A stretch of DNA of 64,000 nt, from assembly GCA_029817715.1 (NCBI GenBank), contig JARUPY010000404.1:168944-232943 (forward strand), in the 5' to 3' direction. A program made the position numbers and the translations under genes. The notes under the pieces were generated by a model. That model ran no database searches, was not told the origin of the DNA, and saw only the letters and a program-made list of their open reading frames with translations. The DNA comes from Melastoma dodecandrum. Its lineage: Eukaryota; Streptophyta; Magnoliopsida; Myrtales; Melastomataceae. Positions 51,606 to 63,256 of the stretch are shown here, one piece after another (the stretch's first letter is position 1; each line of letters begins with the position of its first letter).

Positions 51606-54215
51606 ATGCATGTGGGTAGACATGTGAGAATGAAGCGTATTAACGTGGATATGCATGTTGGTGGCAAGATTTGTAAGTATGGGAATGTGGACTGTGACCT
51701 CATGGGATACTTCACGTTAGTGGCTTTTGGGCAAGATTCTGGATGCAATGTTAGGTCATTGTGGTGGCAGCTTCCCGATGGTAGTCATAGGCAGATAATT
51801 AACGATAAGGATGTAATGGAGATGTGTGATGCATGCAATGATACGGCCACTGTGGATGTATATTGCGAAGGGCCATTGATTGAGGTACTATCTGATGATG
51901 AAGCTGTGAAGGAGGTTAGTAGCAGCAGTATTGATATCAGCCTTAGTTTGATAAGTAGTGATGATTCAGAGAACGATGAAGTAGGTGTGGTATCCTCGGA
52001 GGCAGGACCGAGTGTAGTTATGGAAAATGTTGTTGTCGAAGACAGGGTTGATGGTAATTGTCCCGAAGCTGAAGAAGTAGCTGGTTCTGTCACTGTGGAA
52101 GTTTGTAGTGTGGCTGGTTCTGAGTGTGACCAAGTTGAACATTCTGAGTATGAAAGTTCTGACGAGGACATGCTCCCGGATGATGGGTCATTCACAATAT
52201 CATTCAGGAGGAAACATTTGAAGGCTGAACTGAGTACTTATAATCCAGGTTGTGATCACAAGTCATTAAAGTTCAAGCCCGGCATGTGTTTCGAGACACC
52301 AAACCAGATGCATGGCGCTGTACAGAAGTATGCCATTGCTAATGGGCTAAATATACGTTGGAAACGTAGTTCCCCAGCAAAGCAGGAGGCTACATGCGAG
52401 TCTGGTTGTCCCTGGAGGATTTATGGCTCATGGCTGAAGAAGGATGGTTCTTTCGCGATAAAGAATGTGATCGACACTCATACATGTGCAAGAAAATTCC
52501 AAATTAGGCAGGCCACAACGAAATGGCTAGCTGAGCAATTCATTGAAGGCCACTTAAGAAAAGGTGGTGTCACGGCCAAGGAAATTCAGGAAGAGGTCAT
52601 GAAGAAGTATACAATTGAGGTTGGGTTGATGAAGATTTACCAGGCATGCTGGCTTGCAGATGGAATGATGCTTGGATCGGTTGATGATCATTTCAAGGAT
52701 CTTAAACCGTATTTGGCAGCCTTGAGACTTAAATATCCGGGGAGTTGCTTTGAGTTGGTCTGTGATTTGACACAATCAACGGGGCTGCACACAACTTTTA
52801 GAAGGTTGTTCATTGGATTTGAAGCGTTGATTAAGGGATTCCTTCGCGGTTGCAGACAATTTGTTGGCTTTGATGGCACATTTATAAAGAACAAGGTTGG
52901 TGGGATCTTATTAACAGCCGTTGGCCGCGACGGGAATGATGGTATGTACCCCATTGCATGGGCAGAGGTGGAAGGGGAAAATCAACATTCCTGGCATTGG
53001 TTCCTGGAGATTCTTTTCAGAGAACTTGGGGTTGGTAGCGGCCATGGTTGAACGTTTATTAGCGAGCAACAAAAGGTAGGTTGGGTTACTGTGATTTGCT
53101 GTAAGGCGTTGTGTTTTGCTGTTCCATTCTAACTGTTTTAAGCTGTAAGGATTGTTAAATGCCATTTCATTGCTTGCACCCGAAGCCGAATCAAGGAACT
53201 GCTCCCGACACATCTACCAGAATTGGAAGGTCAAACATAGAGGTCTTGGCCTGAAGAGTTGCTTCTATAAGGATGTTAGATGCACAAACGGGTTGACTTC
53301 AACATAGCCATGAATGAGATGAGCCATGGACGAGATGGTGTCCCGGGATCCCTCGAAGCGGGTGCAGATTTCCACAAACAGGGTCCCCAACATTTATGTA
53401 AGGCCTTCTTCCACCCTTCTAGCCATTGCGGAACACATAGTAATAACATGTGCGAGACGTTCAATTCCTATATTGTTGCCGCTAGAAGATTACCATTGAT
53501 TGACATGTTAGAGCGAATTAGACGGCTTCTAATGGTGATACAGTTAGAGAAGAATAGGGCTGCTGCTAGGAGGGTTGATTTACTCACAGAGAATGTCAGG
53601 AAAGCCATTGAGTCTATGAAAGAAGGTGCTGCTAGATGGGTTGTTAAACCGTCAATGATGGAGAAGTTCGAAGTTTCAATGCCTTTGGTTGAGTCGGACA
53701 GGTTCTTAGTAGAACTTAGGGCTTGTAGTTGCAGCTGTAGGGCCTGGGAGTTACATGGCATCCCCTGTTTACATGCTCTGTCCTGCATTATGTTCATGAA
53801 ATGGGACGTGGAGGATTATGTTAGTTCGTATTTCACCATGGACACATATAGAAGGGCGTACATGTATGTCCTAGAGCCTCTGGAAGGTAGAAAGTTCTGG
53901 CCTAAGGTAGATGAAGAACCAGTAAGGTCACCTCCTTACAAAAAATTGCCAGGCAGACCAAGAAAGCAAAAGAGAAAGATAAGCAAAGAAGAGGACCCAA
54001 AGAGAAATGCGACAAAGATGAGTAGGACGGGACTTGGGATGGCATGTAAGCTATGTGGCAACTGCGGCCATAACAGGAGGGCATGCAAGCGGCAGCCATC
54101 TTCACAGCCATCTTCCCAGCCAAGCTCACAGCCAACTTCATCCGACCAAGTTGAAGAATCTTCATTCGAATTACCATTCGCATATCCTAAATACGGTATG
54201 CCACTGCCAACGTAA
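51606..54215 (+). pseudogene. MULE transposase, broken by nonsense and frameshift
   Basis: First part 51606-53051: N-terminal beta-grasp-like region, acidic linker, MuDR DNA-binding domain (PGMCFETPNQMHGAVQKYAI; CESGCPWRIYGSW), then the MULE transposase core with catalytic-type aspartates in FVGFDGTFIKN and AVGRDGNDGMYPIAWAEVEG. A TGA at 53049-53051 stands where the family has W (GHG-W-TFIS). The frame goes on to a GT donor near 53076. The next part (about 53170-53290: HIYQNWKVKHRGLGLKS) shifts frame near 53290 into 53280-54215, which carries the SWIM zinc finger (CSCRAWELHGIPCLHA) and a CX2CX4HX4C knuckle (CKLCGNCGHNRRAC). A second knuckle-like piece lies at 54280-54330. It would bind the TIRs and cut and move the element in the nucleus. 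Confidence 0.9.
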
Positions 54216-54779
54216 TTCTGATGTGTTATTACCCATCTAATATGTGTTTCGATTTTTCAGGTTCCGGTCATCACTGGAAAGTGAAGTGCAAGCTGTGCGC
54301 CAGAAGGGACATAATAAGAGGACATGCAGCAAGAGACAGGCTACAGCTAGCTCGAGTCAAGGACCACAAGCTGAGAGAGGACCAGCACCACAAGCTGAGA
54401 GAGGACCAGGACCAAGCATGACCAGCAGCTGACCAAGCCAACCATGATGAGGACCTGATTGTTGTTCTGTCATCTGGTTGTTATGTTATCTGTGTTCGCT
54501 ATGTAAGAATGAGCTTGTTATGGAACAGGATTGTAAAAAATTCATGTCCAGATCAGGTTGTTATGACAAAATGTGTTTCGTTATGAAATTAGTCCTTTTA
54601 AGTACATAATAAACATCATCTGGTGAGTCAACATAAGTCAACATAATCTCCATTTTAGTAAATAACATAGCATATCCAATCACTAATCACATAACACCTA
54701 CTTCAACGATTCATATACAACAACACTAATTACACCAACTATCAGTAACACTCTCATCCATGACCTAATAAACATACAT

Positions 54780-55213
54780 CTATTTTTTTTTCATCATCTT
54801 CTGCTTGATAATCTCAGCTTCTAAATGCTTGATCAACGATTCCATAGCGCCTTCTCTCTTTTGCAAAATCTCCATGTTATCTTCTAGCATCTTCTTCTGC
54901 TCAAGAAGCTGTAATATCACCTCTTTCTGTCGTGCAGGTACAACCTCATCAAACCACTAAAATAGCCACAGTCATCATCCTATAACACACAACATCAGTC
55001 AGTAACAGTCAGCCATATGGTATACAATACGGTTACAACTACAATACCACCTTCCACATTCGACAGCGAAAGAATCGTCTCCCAGGATTAGTTTCTACTC
55101 CATGAGGTATACAATACAGCTCGCACCCCATGTTTGCACCTGCTTTCACTACTATCACAGGATGAATTTACAGAACTAACACAAGTGTCAAAACTCCCGG
55201 AAGCACTCATCAT
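54780..55213 (-). pseudogene. GRF zinc finger plus coiled-coil gene inside the MULE, broken
   Basis: Starting at ATG 55213-55211 (MMSASGSFDTCVSSV), the minus strand encodes a GRF zinc finger: CKHGVRAVLYTSW, then NPGRRFFRCRMWK one frame away (one extra base near 55090), then a likely intron, then DDDCGYF and WFDEV with one base missing between them near 54966. The tail is a coiled coil (VILQLLEQKKMLEDNMEILQ) rich in E and K, ending at TAG 54780-54782. GRF fingers bind single-stranded or structured nucleic acid in other proteins. Genes of this GRF-coiled-coil form are common in plants. It runs opposite to the transposase and ends about 565 bp from it. Confidence 0.78.
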
Positions 55214-55355
55214 ACCTGCGTATACGCATTTATGAAAAATAAGCGAAGCACACAGACTATAGAAAGCAGCAACAACATAACGCATTCCCCAACACAGCGC
55301 ATTTACAGAAAACCAACCAAACCACCACAACACGAAAAACATCTCAACCCCACAA

Positions 55356-55509
55356 ACACAGCGCGCAACCCCAACCCCACAAAACACAGCGCGCAACCCC
55401 AACCCCACTAACACAGCGCGCAACCCCAACCCCACTAACACAGCGCGCAACCCCAAACCCCACTAACACAGCGCAACCCCACAAACAGAACGCGCAACCC
55501 CAACCTCAC
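55356..55509. repeat. 27-bp minisatellite near the right MULE end
   Basis: About six units with the shared core CACAGCGCGCAACCCCAACC, most 27 bases long, the later ones shortened. They lie between the GRF gene start and the right inverted repeat. On minus they could be part of the GRF gene leader. Confidence 0.85.
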
Positions 55510-55857
55510 ATTTGTTTAACGATTGAATCGAGCGAGGGAAGACAAAATCAAACCTAACCCCGATTTCTAACCCAAACCCTATCCCCAATTTCTTCCCCTT
55601 TCTTTTTCCTAATTTTTTATTTCCCAGCGCTTGCCACGTAGGCCAACAAATTAAGTAATTCACACGTCGGACGCCATGTAGGCTAAGGTAACGGAGGCTA
55701 ATTGACACGTCGCGAAAATCTAACGTCCGTCACAAATAAGGCCTCATACAAAAGTGTCATCGATTTAAGGCCAAATTGAAAAATTTTTAAATGATTTGCA
55801 AAATTGAAAAGTTTGCCGATATTTGGGGCCAAAAATCGATATTTTGCCATTTAAAAA

Positions 55858-56179
55858 TTTATGAAATAATTTGTGCATTCTTCTTGTTATTTCAAAGTAA
55901 ACATTTAAGTAAATATTTACGAATAATATTTTTTGATTTTGATTAATAACTCTAATAAAAATCCAAATGCTCTATGAAATGTGTCTCAATAATGGCCGCG
56001 TTGTTAAATATTGGCTTTGTTTCAAAATTATAATTTTTCACGAAAATATTTTTATAGTTTAGATTACTCATCGAAAATTTTAAAATATTACTTCGAATTA
56101 AACTTTTATAAAATTCGAGTACGTTATAAAATTCACACGAAGTATTTTTGCGGCCAACCGTGATCGAGTAAGTAACTCG
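55858..56179. other. Gene-less interval between the MULE and PGLP2
   Basis: AT-rich DNA. It contains no recognisable FPS exon on this side of the MULE, so the FPS pseudogene effectively ends at the insertion. The promoter of the next gene is probably here. Confidence 0.5.
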
Positions 56180-59100
56180 TTGTTAAATGGGCCTTTCCTA
56201 CATAAGTCTATATTGGGCCGAGAAACCGTCCCACCAAATTCTTTTTTACGACCCGGGAAACCTTCGCCGTCCCTTCCCGATCTCCGGCGTGCTCACCGGA
56301 GATGGAATCTGACTTCCTCGACGGCGACGGCCGATTCTTCTACGGCGAAGCCGCTCTCCCGCGATAACCTCGGAGGACTCTTCGACTCCGTTGACGCCTT
56401 CCTATTCGACTGTGACGGTACAACCTCCCGCCCTCTCATGGCCTTTCTCCTTCTGTTTTCATAGATTGGTTCGCGCGTAAATCGTGGTTCTCGTTTTGTT
56501 CTCCTTCTGATTGCTCCTAAGGGGTGATCTGGAGAGGGGATAGTCTCATTGACGGCGTCGCCGAGACCCTGAGCTTCCTCCGGTCAAAGGTACGGGGCGA
56601 GCCGTACTCGCTTGCTTATTGAAGATTCTGATGTTTTGGTGACGATGACTGGTGAGTGTGCTTTTGTTTTTTTGTTAGGGGAAGAAGCTCGTGTTCGTGA
56701 CTAATAATTCGAGGAAATCGAGGAGGCAGTACTCCAAGAAGTTCCAGTCTCTTGCGATCTCAGTCAGTGAGGTCTGCCATTCTTCTTACTTGCTCACACG
56801 TCAGATGTTATTATGAACTGTAGCTGATCATTGTTTTGTTTTTCAGGATGAGATTTTCACTTCTTCTTTCGCAGCTGCTATGTTTCTCAAGGTTAATAAC
56901 TTCCCTCAAGATAAGAAGGTCAGTAATCTGACAATTTATGGGCATTTTGTTTCTTTGTGATGTCGGCTTGGCGGACACTTTAGAAGTTTTATGCTACTCT
57001 CATACATAGCCTATCAGATTGCATTTATCCCACATCCTCGGTGATTAGATGGACAGTAAACTGGTTCAATCTCATACCTGTTGCGCCTGAAAATGTCACT
57101 CTGATCAATTTGCAGTGTTATCTGTTGCTATGAACCTGAACCAATCGTTTGTAATCCATCAGTATGAGTCCAATTTTTTGGTGCTCTGTCCACAAGTTTT
57201 GTTGGGCTGGAGTTCAATATTGTAAAGAGTTAGGATTACTGGCTCAGTGTTGCCTCATTTCTCAATTTGTTGAGGTTGGGACTGTTGGGTATATCGAAAT
57301 AGATCCATGAGTTGGGGATGGAATTGCGGACATAAGAAAGGACATTTCATTGGTGAAATAGAAATAAGTTATTCTGTAGCAGCACCAAGCCTTAAGATCA
57401 TGTTGGCCAAAGGAAAGTGGAAGGAGGTGGACAAAAATAATTTCTTTGCCTTTCATATGTGCTGCCTGTAGAGGACTGATCCTCATCTACTAGAGCTGTT
57501 TTGGATGCAGGTTTATGTTGTTGGAGGGGAAGGAATTTTGGAAGAGCTGCAGCTTGCTGGTTATACTGGCCTTGGGGGCCCGGTGAGAAAGATTATGATA
57601 AACAACATCTGGCTGTTTTCAGTTCATGAGCTCCCTTGTCAAAATTGTGCCTTCATTCAGTTGCTGTAACTGTTCACGAATCATCCTTTTTCCACCCCTA
57701 TTCCTTTTAATAGCTTCATCAGCCTCTTAATTGTGGTATCATCCTTTAACATGGCTAGAATTTCCTTTGGAATGTTAAATTCTTATGCTGATACCTTTTC
57801 TTTCTTTCCATCATCTGAAACTCTGATTGTAGTCATTTATGTCCCTATTTTACCGGTTTTCCTGCAGTGATGTCTAGAAAGATTTATTACTTAAAAATGA
57901 TCTTTGCCAACCATGAAATTCTTTTGACGCATGCATACTTGTATTCTCTGCTTGAAATCTTGAAGGATAAGCTACGCTATCGTAAAAATTTATGAAGATC
58001 ATGCATTGTGTTTAACAAAGTGTATAACAAAATGGTTCATGCTACGCCTTTTGGTTCAAAGTTCTTATGTCAATTTATTTTACAGGAAGATGGCAAAAAG
58101 GTTGTGGATCTTAAATCCGATGAGATCTTTGAACATGACAAGAGTGTAATATCTGTTTCTTTTTTTCACTTTTGGCCGATGGTTCAATTTGATTTTTGCG
58201 TTTAAGTGTTTGGCCCGTCTCATCCATTTTTGAATTGTTTCTCAGGTTGGAGCAGTTGTTGTCGGCCTTGATCCACAGATAAACTATTACAAGCTTCAGT
58301 AAGAGTGTGTTTGTCTGAGTTCATTCCTTTCTTTTTTTCTGTTTTATCTGCATCATGACAACATGATCACATCCATCCTACCTATTCCACTGCATCGGTG
58401 GGAAGTGCTTTGCTCAAAACGAATGTCTTCCTTTTGTCTGAAATTTGAACATGTTTGGCTGGAGATTTCTCTATCACCTTAGAAGCATTAATTTGTTGAT
58501 GTGGGAATTTTGCGGCGGCCAAACTCATTGCATTCATAAAAACACCTAAAACGACGTTGTTCTATCTTCCCAACATCATGCAAATGACATATTATTTTAC
58601 TCATATAGTAGCCGCTAAATTTACTCTTCCAGGAATGCAGATGTACTTTGCATTGGCTGTAGTTCACTTCTGGGCATCGTTACATCCTTTATGAGCTGTC
58701 ACTCTGTTGCAGGTACGGATCTCTCTGCATACGCGAGAATCCAGGATGTCTTTTTGTTGCAACCAATCGGGATGCTGCTGGACACTTAACTCGTTCACAA
58801 GAATGGCCTGGTTTGTTTATTATCCGGACTGTCTGTTTTGGTTTCCAAAATTCTTATTCGTACTGCAGTTTAAGCTAATAACATTTGGGTTTCCATTTTT
58901 GGTTCCAGGGGCTGGGGCAATGGTCGCAGCTATGTGTGCTGTGACCCAAAAGGAGCCCATTGTTGTTGGAAAGCCTTCTACATTTCTAATGGAGTTTCTG
59001 CTACAGAAGTAAGTGTATGAGGTCTGGATGGAGATTATGTCCCTGTAAGGCTGTTCAAGTTAATTTCAGATTTAATTGAGGATAGGCCCATTATCCAACA

Positions 59101-59489
59101 GGTTCAACATCGATTGCTCGAGGATGTGCATGGTGGGCGATCGACTAGATACTGATATTCTGTTCGGCCAGAGTGCGGGCTGCAAAACCCTCCTCGTCTT
59201 TTCAGGTAAGTCCCATTCACCCCATGAAAGTAACATTCCCGATGTTCGCGTGAAACACTCGCCGTTGTCATGGAGGAAGCATCGGAATGTGCTGACCGCT
59301 GCCGATTAATCATTGTTAACATCTTCTCCTGTGAATGTAGGTTGTACTTCACCGTTCTCTTCTCCAGGATCCATCAAACAAAATCCACCCGGATTACTAT
59401 GCGGGAAAGGTCTCCGACATTCTCCAATTATCGGGTCTGTGACCTCGCCTCTTCCAATTCTCTGCTACCCATGCCCAATTCATCATTAA
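56180..59489 (+). CDS. PGLP2: Phosphoglycolate phosphatase 2-type HAD hydrolase
   Basis: HAD phosphatase that removes phosphate from 2-phosphoglycolate; the match is to the cytosolic PGLP2 form. Exons: start uncertain to 56417, 56522-56589, 56679-56771, 56847-56918, 57511-57582, 58086-58145, 58246-58298, 58713-58810, 58909-59008, 59102-59205, 59341 to the end. Motifs: FLFDCDG-VIW (nucleophile DxD), VFVTNNS (motif II), VVGKPS (lysine, motif III), MVGDRLDTDI (motif IV). Two problems: exon 1 has no in-frame ATG although the PGLP2-like reading SRDNLGGLFDSVDAF is open from 56180 (ATG at 56302 is one base out of frame), and the last exon shifts by one base. The expected tail DPSNKIHPDYYAGKVSDI ends at TGA 59440-59442, but the phase from exon 10 reads to TAA 59487-59489. 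The catalytic body is intact. It is likely a real gene with two small defects or errors. Confidence 0.82.
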
Positions 59490-60289
59490 ACGGCCTTCAA
59501 AATGATGTAATTTGATTTGTACCATAAAAGGGGCCATTGCATTGGCATATAATTCATCACTTATTGTTATGCAAAATAAATGAAAACTTAACTCCAGCCT
59601 TATGTTATCCTTCATAAGCGCTGACAAACCTCTATTGTTCACATGGGTCGGGTTGTTGTAGCAGATGCTTGTTTCTGATATAATAGTATCATCTAGGGAA
59701 ATGATTCCCCAAGGATTTTGGGTGCTCGAGGAAAACCTTGACCCCCCACCCCCTCACCACCTCTCTTAATTAAGTTTAGATTTCATTTCCTTCATCGATT
59801 TCATCCATGAGCGGAACCCAATGATCTATCTTAGTGTCCTGCTGCTGCTGCTGTTGTGTGTGTTGATAGGATTCAGTGAAGAGAAACATTAGAAAAAGAA
59901 TACATCTGTGAAACCTTTGAAAGGGGGTCCATTTAGGGATATTGGGACAGCCAGCCGAAAACCAATAATCGAAGTAAGAACAACAGTAGGGTGAGGGAGG
60001 GAGGCAAGCAGACAAAGTATGTCATGGGAATGGGGTGTGTGTGTTTGTGTCTCAGGGGAGCATCACCTTGTGGGTAACATTAACCGCAGACAATTTTCTC
60101 AGACAAGTTTCTTTTCATGGAAATGATGCACGAAACTTTCATGGAAAATTCTTGGTTAGGCATATGGTTATTTTAGAGGAATCTCATTGCTCCGTCATCA
60201 TCATCATCAATCTCTCACTCAACTTTTATTACCATGTTTGTTTAAGATTGGGATTGGTAGGATACTAATAATAATTAGATTTACTAACA

Positions 60290-60470
60290 TGGGTTGGTCC
60301 AAGTGGCAAAGGATCTTAAATTCGCTTAAGGAGGTCTCGGGTTCGAAACCTACCGTACATAGCTACCCATGTTGGAAGACTCATTCATCATGGTCAGGTG
60401 TTCTACCCGAATCGAGTTCGGATTAGTCGGATCGAAGTTTCGGAAATCGGACGGATAACAAAAAAATAAT
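60290..60470 (+). mobile_element. SINE-like element with pol III boxes
   Basis: An A-box-like TGGTCCAAGTGG (60295-60306) and a near-perfect B box GGGTTCGAAACC (60339-60350) are spaced as in tRNA-derived SINEs. An A-rich end (CAAAAAAATAA) follows near 60460-60470. No folded tRNA can be drawn, so it is not a tRNA gene. Confidence 0.7.
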
Positions 60471-63109
60471 CATTAAAATGACTGATATGACTAAAAGAAA
60501 AAGAACCCCCAAGAAAAACACATGGTCGGTCCATGATTTCCTCTAAACATAATCATGCATTCAGGATGGATTGTTAGCTTAGGAAAAATCACAACCCAGA
60601 TAGCTGATGATATTGTATGTTTAGTTTCCGGCATTACGATAGGAATGAAATTTGATCCTATGCATGAGGGATGGTCCATGGTCTTAAGGAAAAGTCAAGG
60701 GGGGTGGGTGGGAAGAGTAGGAAAAAGATGCACGTGGCGTGCCTGTGGATGATGATTCTTCCTTTTAACTTGTTCAAAATGCATTAAAAAAAAGTACATG
60801 AAGAAGAAGGAAGAGGAGAAGAAATATATTTTTATTTTTTTATTATAAAAGAAATGTCTGCAAATCTTACTATCTTAAATTTAATATTTAATATATTTTT
60901 TTAAAAAAATTTTTGTATTTAATTTATTTTGTTGTTTTTTACCCATAAAACCCTTCATAATAATAAACAATATAAAGAAATAACAGACTCCTTCAAGAAT
61001 AAATAAAAATAATAATAATAAAAAGACTACTACTACTTGTCTTAGTTTTAAATAGACAGACTACTCTGTGTTACATTATAAGGTTTTTTACTACACTTGC
61101 TGTACTTTAAACGATATACAAGGCCTAAATCTTTTAAGGGTTTTGTTATCGCGTGTTGCTAAGGGCACGTAACAATGTCGCAAGATTTTCACTATTTGAA
61201 TTCCGAAAATGAGGGTAAAAAACATTAATATAGATAGATACGAAAGCGAATTACAAAGCAGACGTCAAATGCTTCGTGCATACCTTAATAAAAAAAATTA
61301 TGAAAAAAGTATCAGATGGGTGTTTCCTCAATCATTTCTCTTTTTGTGGGGAGGTCCGAGAATGGGATAAAAAACCTAGTTCTGGGTCAGAAAGAGACCG
61401 ACGCCCATGGAGATGTAAGTGGAATATGAATGAATTTGGATGTGAGTGGAATATGAATGAATTTGGATGGATGATGATGGTGGATTGTGATGGGAGAAAC
61501 CAGTATAAAAAACCAACCCTAAACTCAAAAAAGCAAAAGGAAAATAAATATGCAAGAAAAAGACCAATCATCTCATTGGACAAAAGTAAAGCAAATGGAA
61601 AGTAAAAGGGTCTGTCTGTTTGGTTTTGGTCAAATTCTCAGCAGACCCAAGTTGAGATTAAAGCAAAACCAACAGTTAATTTCTTGCTTTTACATGAATG
61701 TGCAAAATTTATGATATTTATAAGTTCATTGGCTATTTATATGATATACCCATGTTGGACCACCAACTAAATTTTTGCTTTAATGAGTGCCAAACTTTTC
61801 AATCCTTTTTTTGTTTTTTGTTTGGCTTGGGATGTCATAGTAGTGGATAGATAGCCGTACCACCACTACATCTAGAAATCAAAATTTTCAATATTAGATA
61901 AAAAAGAGTTTGTGGGGACTTCCTGTTTCTTTTGGGAGGGTTTGTTATTTTTTTTTATGTTCATTTAATATTAGGACATGATTGTTTTTCAGGTATTGCT
62001 TTGGTTCTTCTGGTTAGATCACATGCCTCTTGTCTGAATAATGTCTCCTCTCTTGCAAGAGAAGAGCAATGGCCTCCTTGTTTGAATTCATCTTAGGAAA
62101 AGGAAAACAACCATTCCATCTCTCGATTTCCCAGATTTCATTCAAACTCCTGTCTTCCTTCATCACAATAATTGAGAGGAGGGGATTGTAAAATGCAAAC
62201 ACCAATTATTTCTTGCCTCCTAAGAATCAACTGGACCACTCTCCCTCCTCCCCCATTTCATCAAAACTCCATCCAGTCCAGACCCACACCATCTTCAACA
62301 GCAACACCACCAAACACCCTCCACCCTTTATCTAAACACTCATAATCCCAAGTGAAATGAAGCCATTCTCCCCTCCAGAGTTCTCCCGCGCATCCTTTGT
62401 TGCTTTCGTTATGTCATTTTTAACGTTTTTTTGGGAAAATATATTTCAAAACAGGACATATAATTTTTAAATTCATGAAATAATGTCTCGAAATCGGATT
62501 TTAGAAGTCCAAATCCACGAAAGTCGGATTTTATAATTCCGATTTACTGCATTATTCAATGTTTCTTTAAAATTTAAATTTTAAAGTTCGATTGATAAAT
62601 GAAAAATCATGCTTTATTTCAACTTTTGAGTGAATTTCAGATTTATAAAATTAGATTTTAAAAACATTATTTTATGAACTTTTAAAACTATCTTACCATA
62701 TTAAAAAAATATTTTTCTCGACTAAAGTTATTTTAGAACAAAGCTACACGTAAGCACACATAAGACATGTATTTCTATATGTTTTGTTACTCGTTCGGAC
62801 AGACATGCGAAGGGATGGCGACCTTCGTGCTTAGCTAGCGGTCTCTCTATCGTTGTCTCCACTATTACCAATTCTTTTTCAAAACAATATTATAATAACA
62901 ACATGCTCACAATGATGGATGGGGAGAGGAGGTGGCAACAGGGCGTCCACAAGATGATGAAGAAACCCTTGGCCACAACACTCCCTGGAGACTTTAATTC
63001 CATCGGTAGGAGTATGATTGGATCAAAAAAAAAAAGATAAGGATATGATCAATATAGCGATGATGATGATCAAACAAATGAGTGCTTGTAATAAAAAAAA
63101 AAACCATGT

Positions 63110-63256
63110 TACCGACATCCGCTTGGTCCATGTGTTAAGGAGTTTGAATTCGTTTAAGCATATTTCAATTTCGAAATCTACCGAACACTATTATTTGAAG
63201 ACCCATTCATCATAGTCGGTACAGAGCTCCGAATACTAGACGTGTTAGTAAACCAA
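63110..63256 (+). mobile_element. Diverged SINE-like relic
   Basis: Shares with 60290-60470 the A-box-like TGGTCCATGTGT (about 63124), the B-box-like TTTCGAAATCT (about 63169) and the block GACCCATTCATCATAGTC. Many substitutions show that it is older. Confidence 0.55.

Larger units (their letters stand above)
51168..55848 (+). mobile_element. Mutator-like element (MULE), 4.7 kb, long TIRs
   Basis: Ends are inverted repeats of about 130 bp (51168-51300 and 55715-55848) starting GGCAAAATATCGATTTTTGG, with only a few differences. The flanks TTTTAAAAA (51159-51167) and ATTTAAAAA (55849-55857) match at 8 of 9 bases, as expected of a 9-bp Mutator duplication. Inside are a MuDR-type transposase on plus and a GRF zinc-finger gene on minus, facing each other. 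Both are broken, so the copy is not autonomous now. Confidence 0.93.

Noticed and set aside
60290..60365. tRNA gene
   Set aside because: A and B boxes are present but anticodon and acceptor stems cannot be formed; a SINE head fits better.
61276..61605. 109-codon plus-strand frame with repeated NMNEFG
   Set aside because: The repeat is a short DNA duplication in AT-rich intergenic sequence; no splice or family support.
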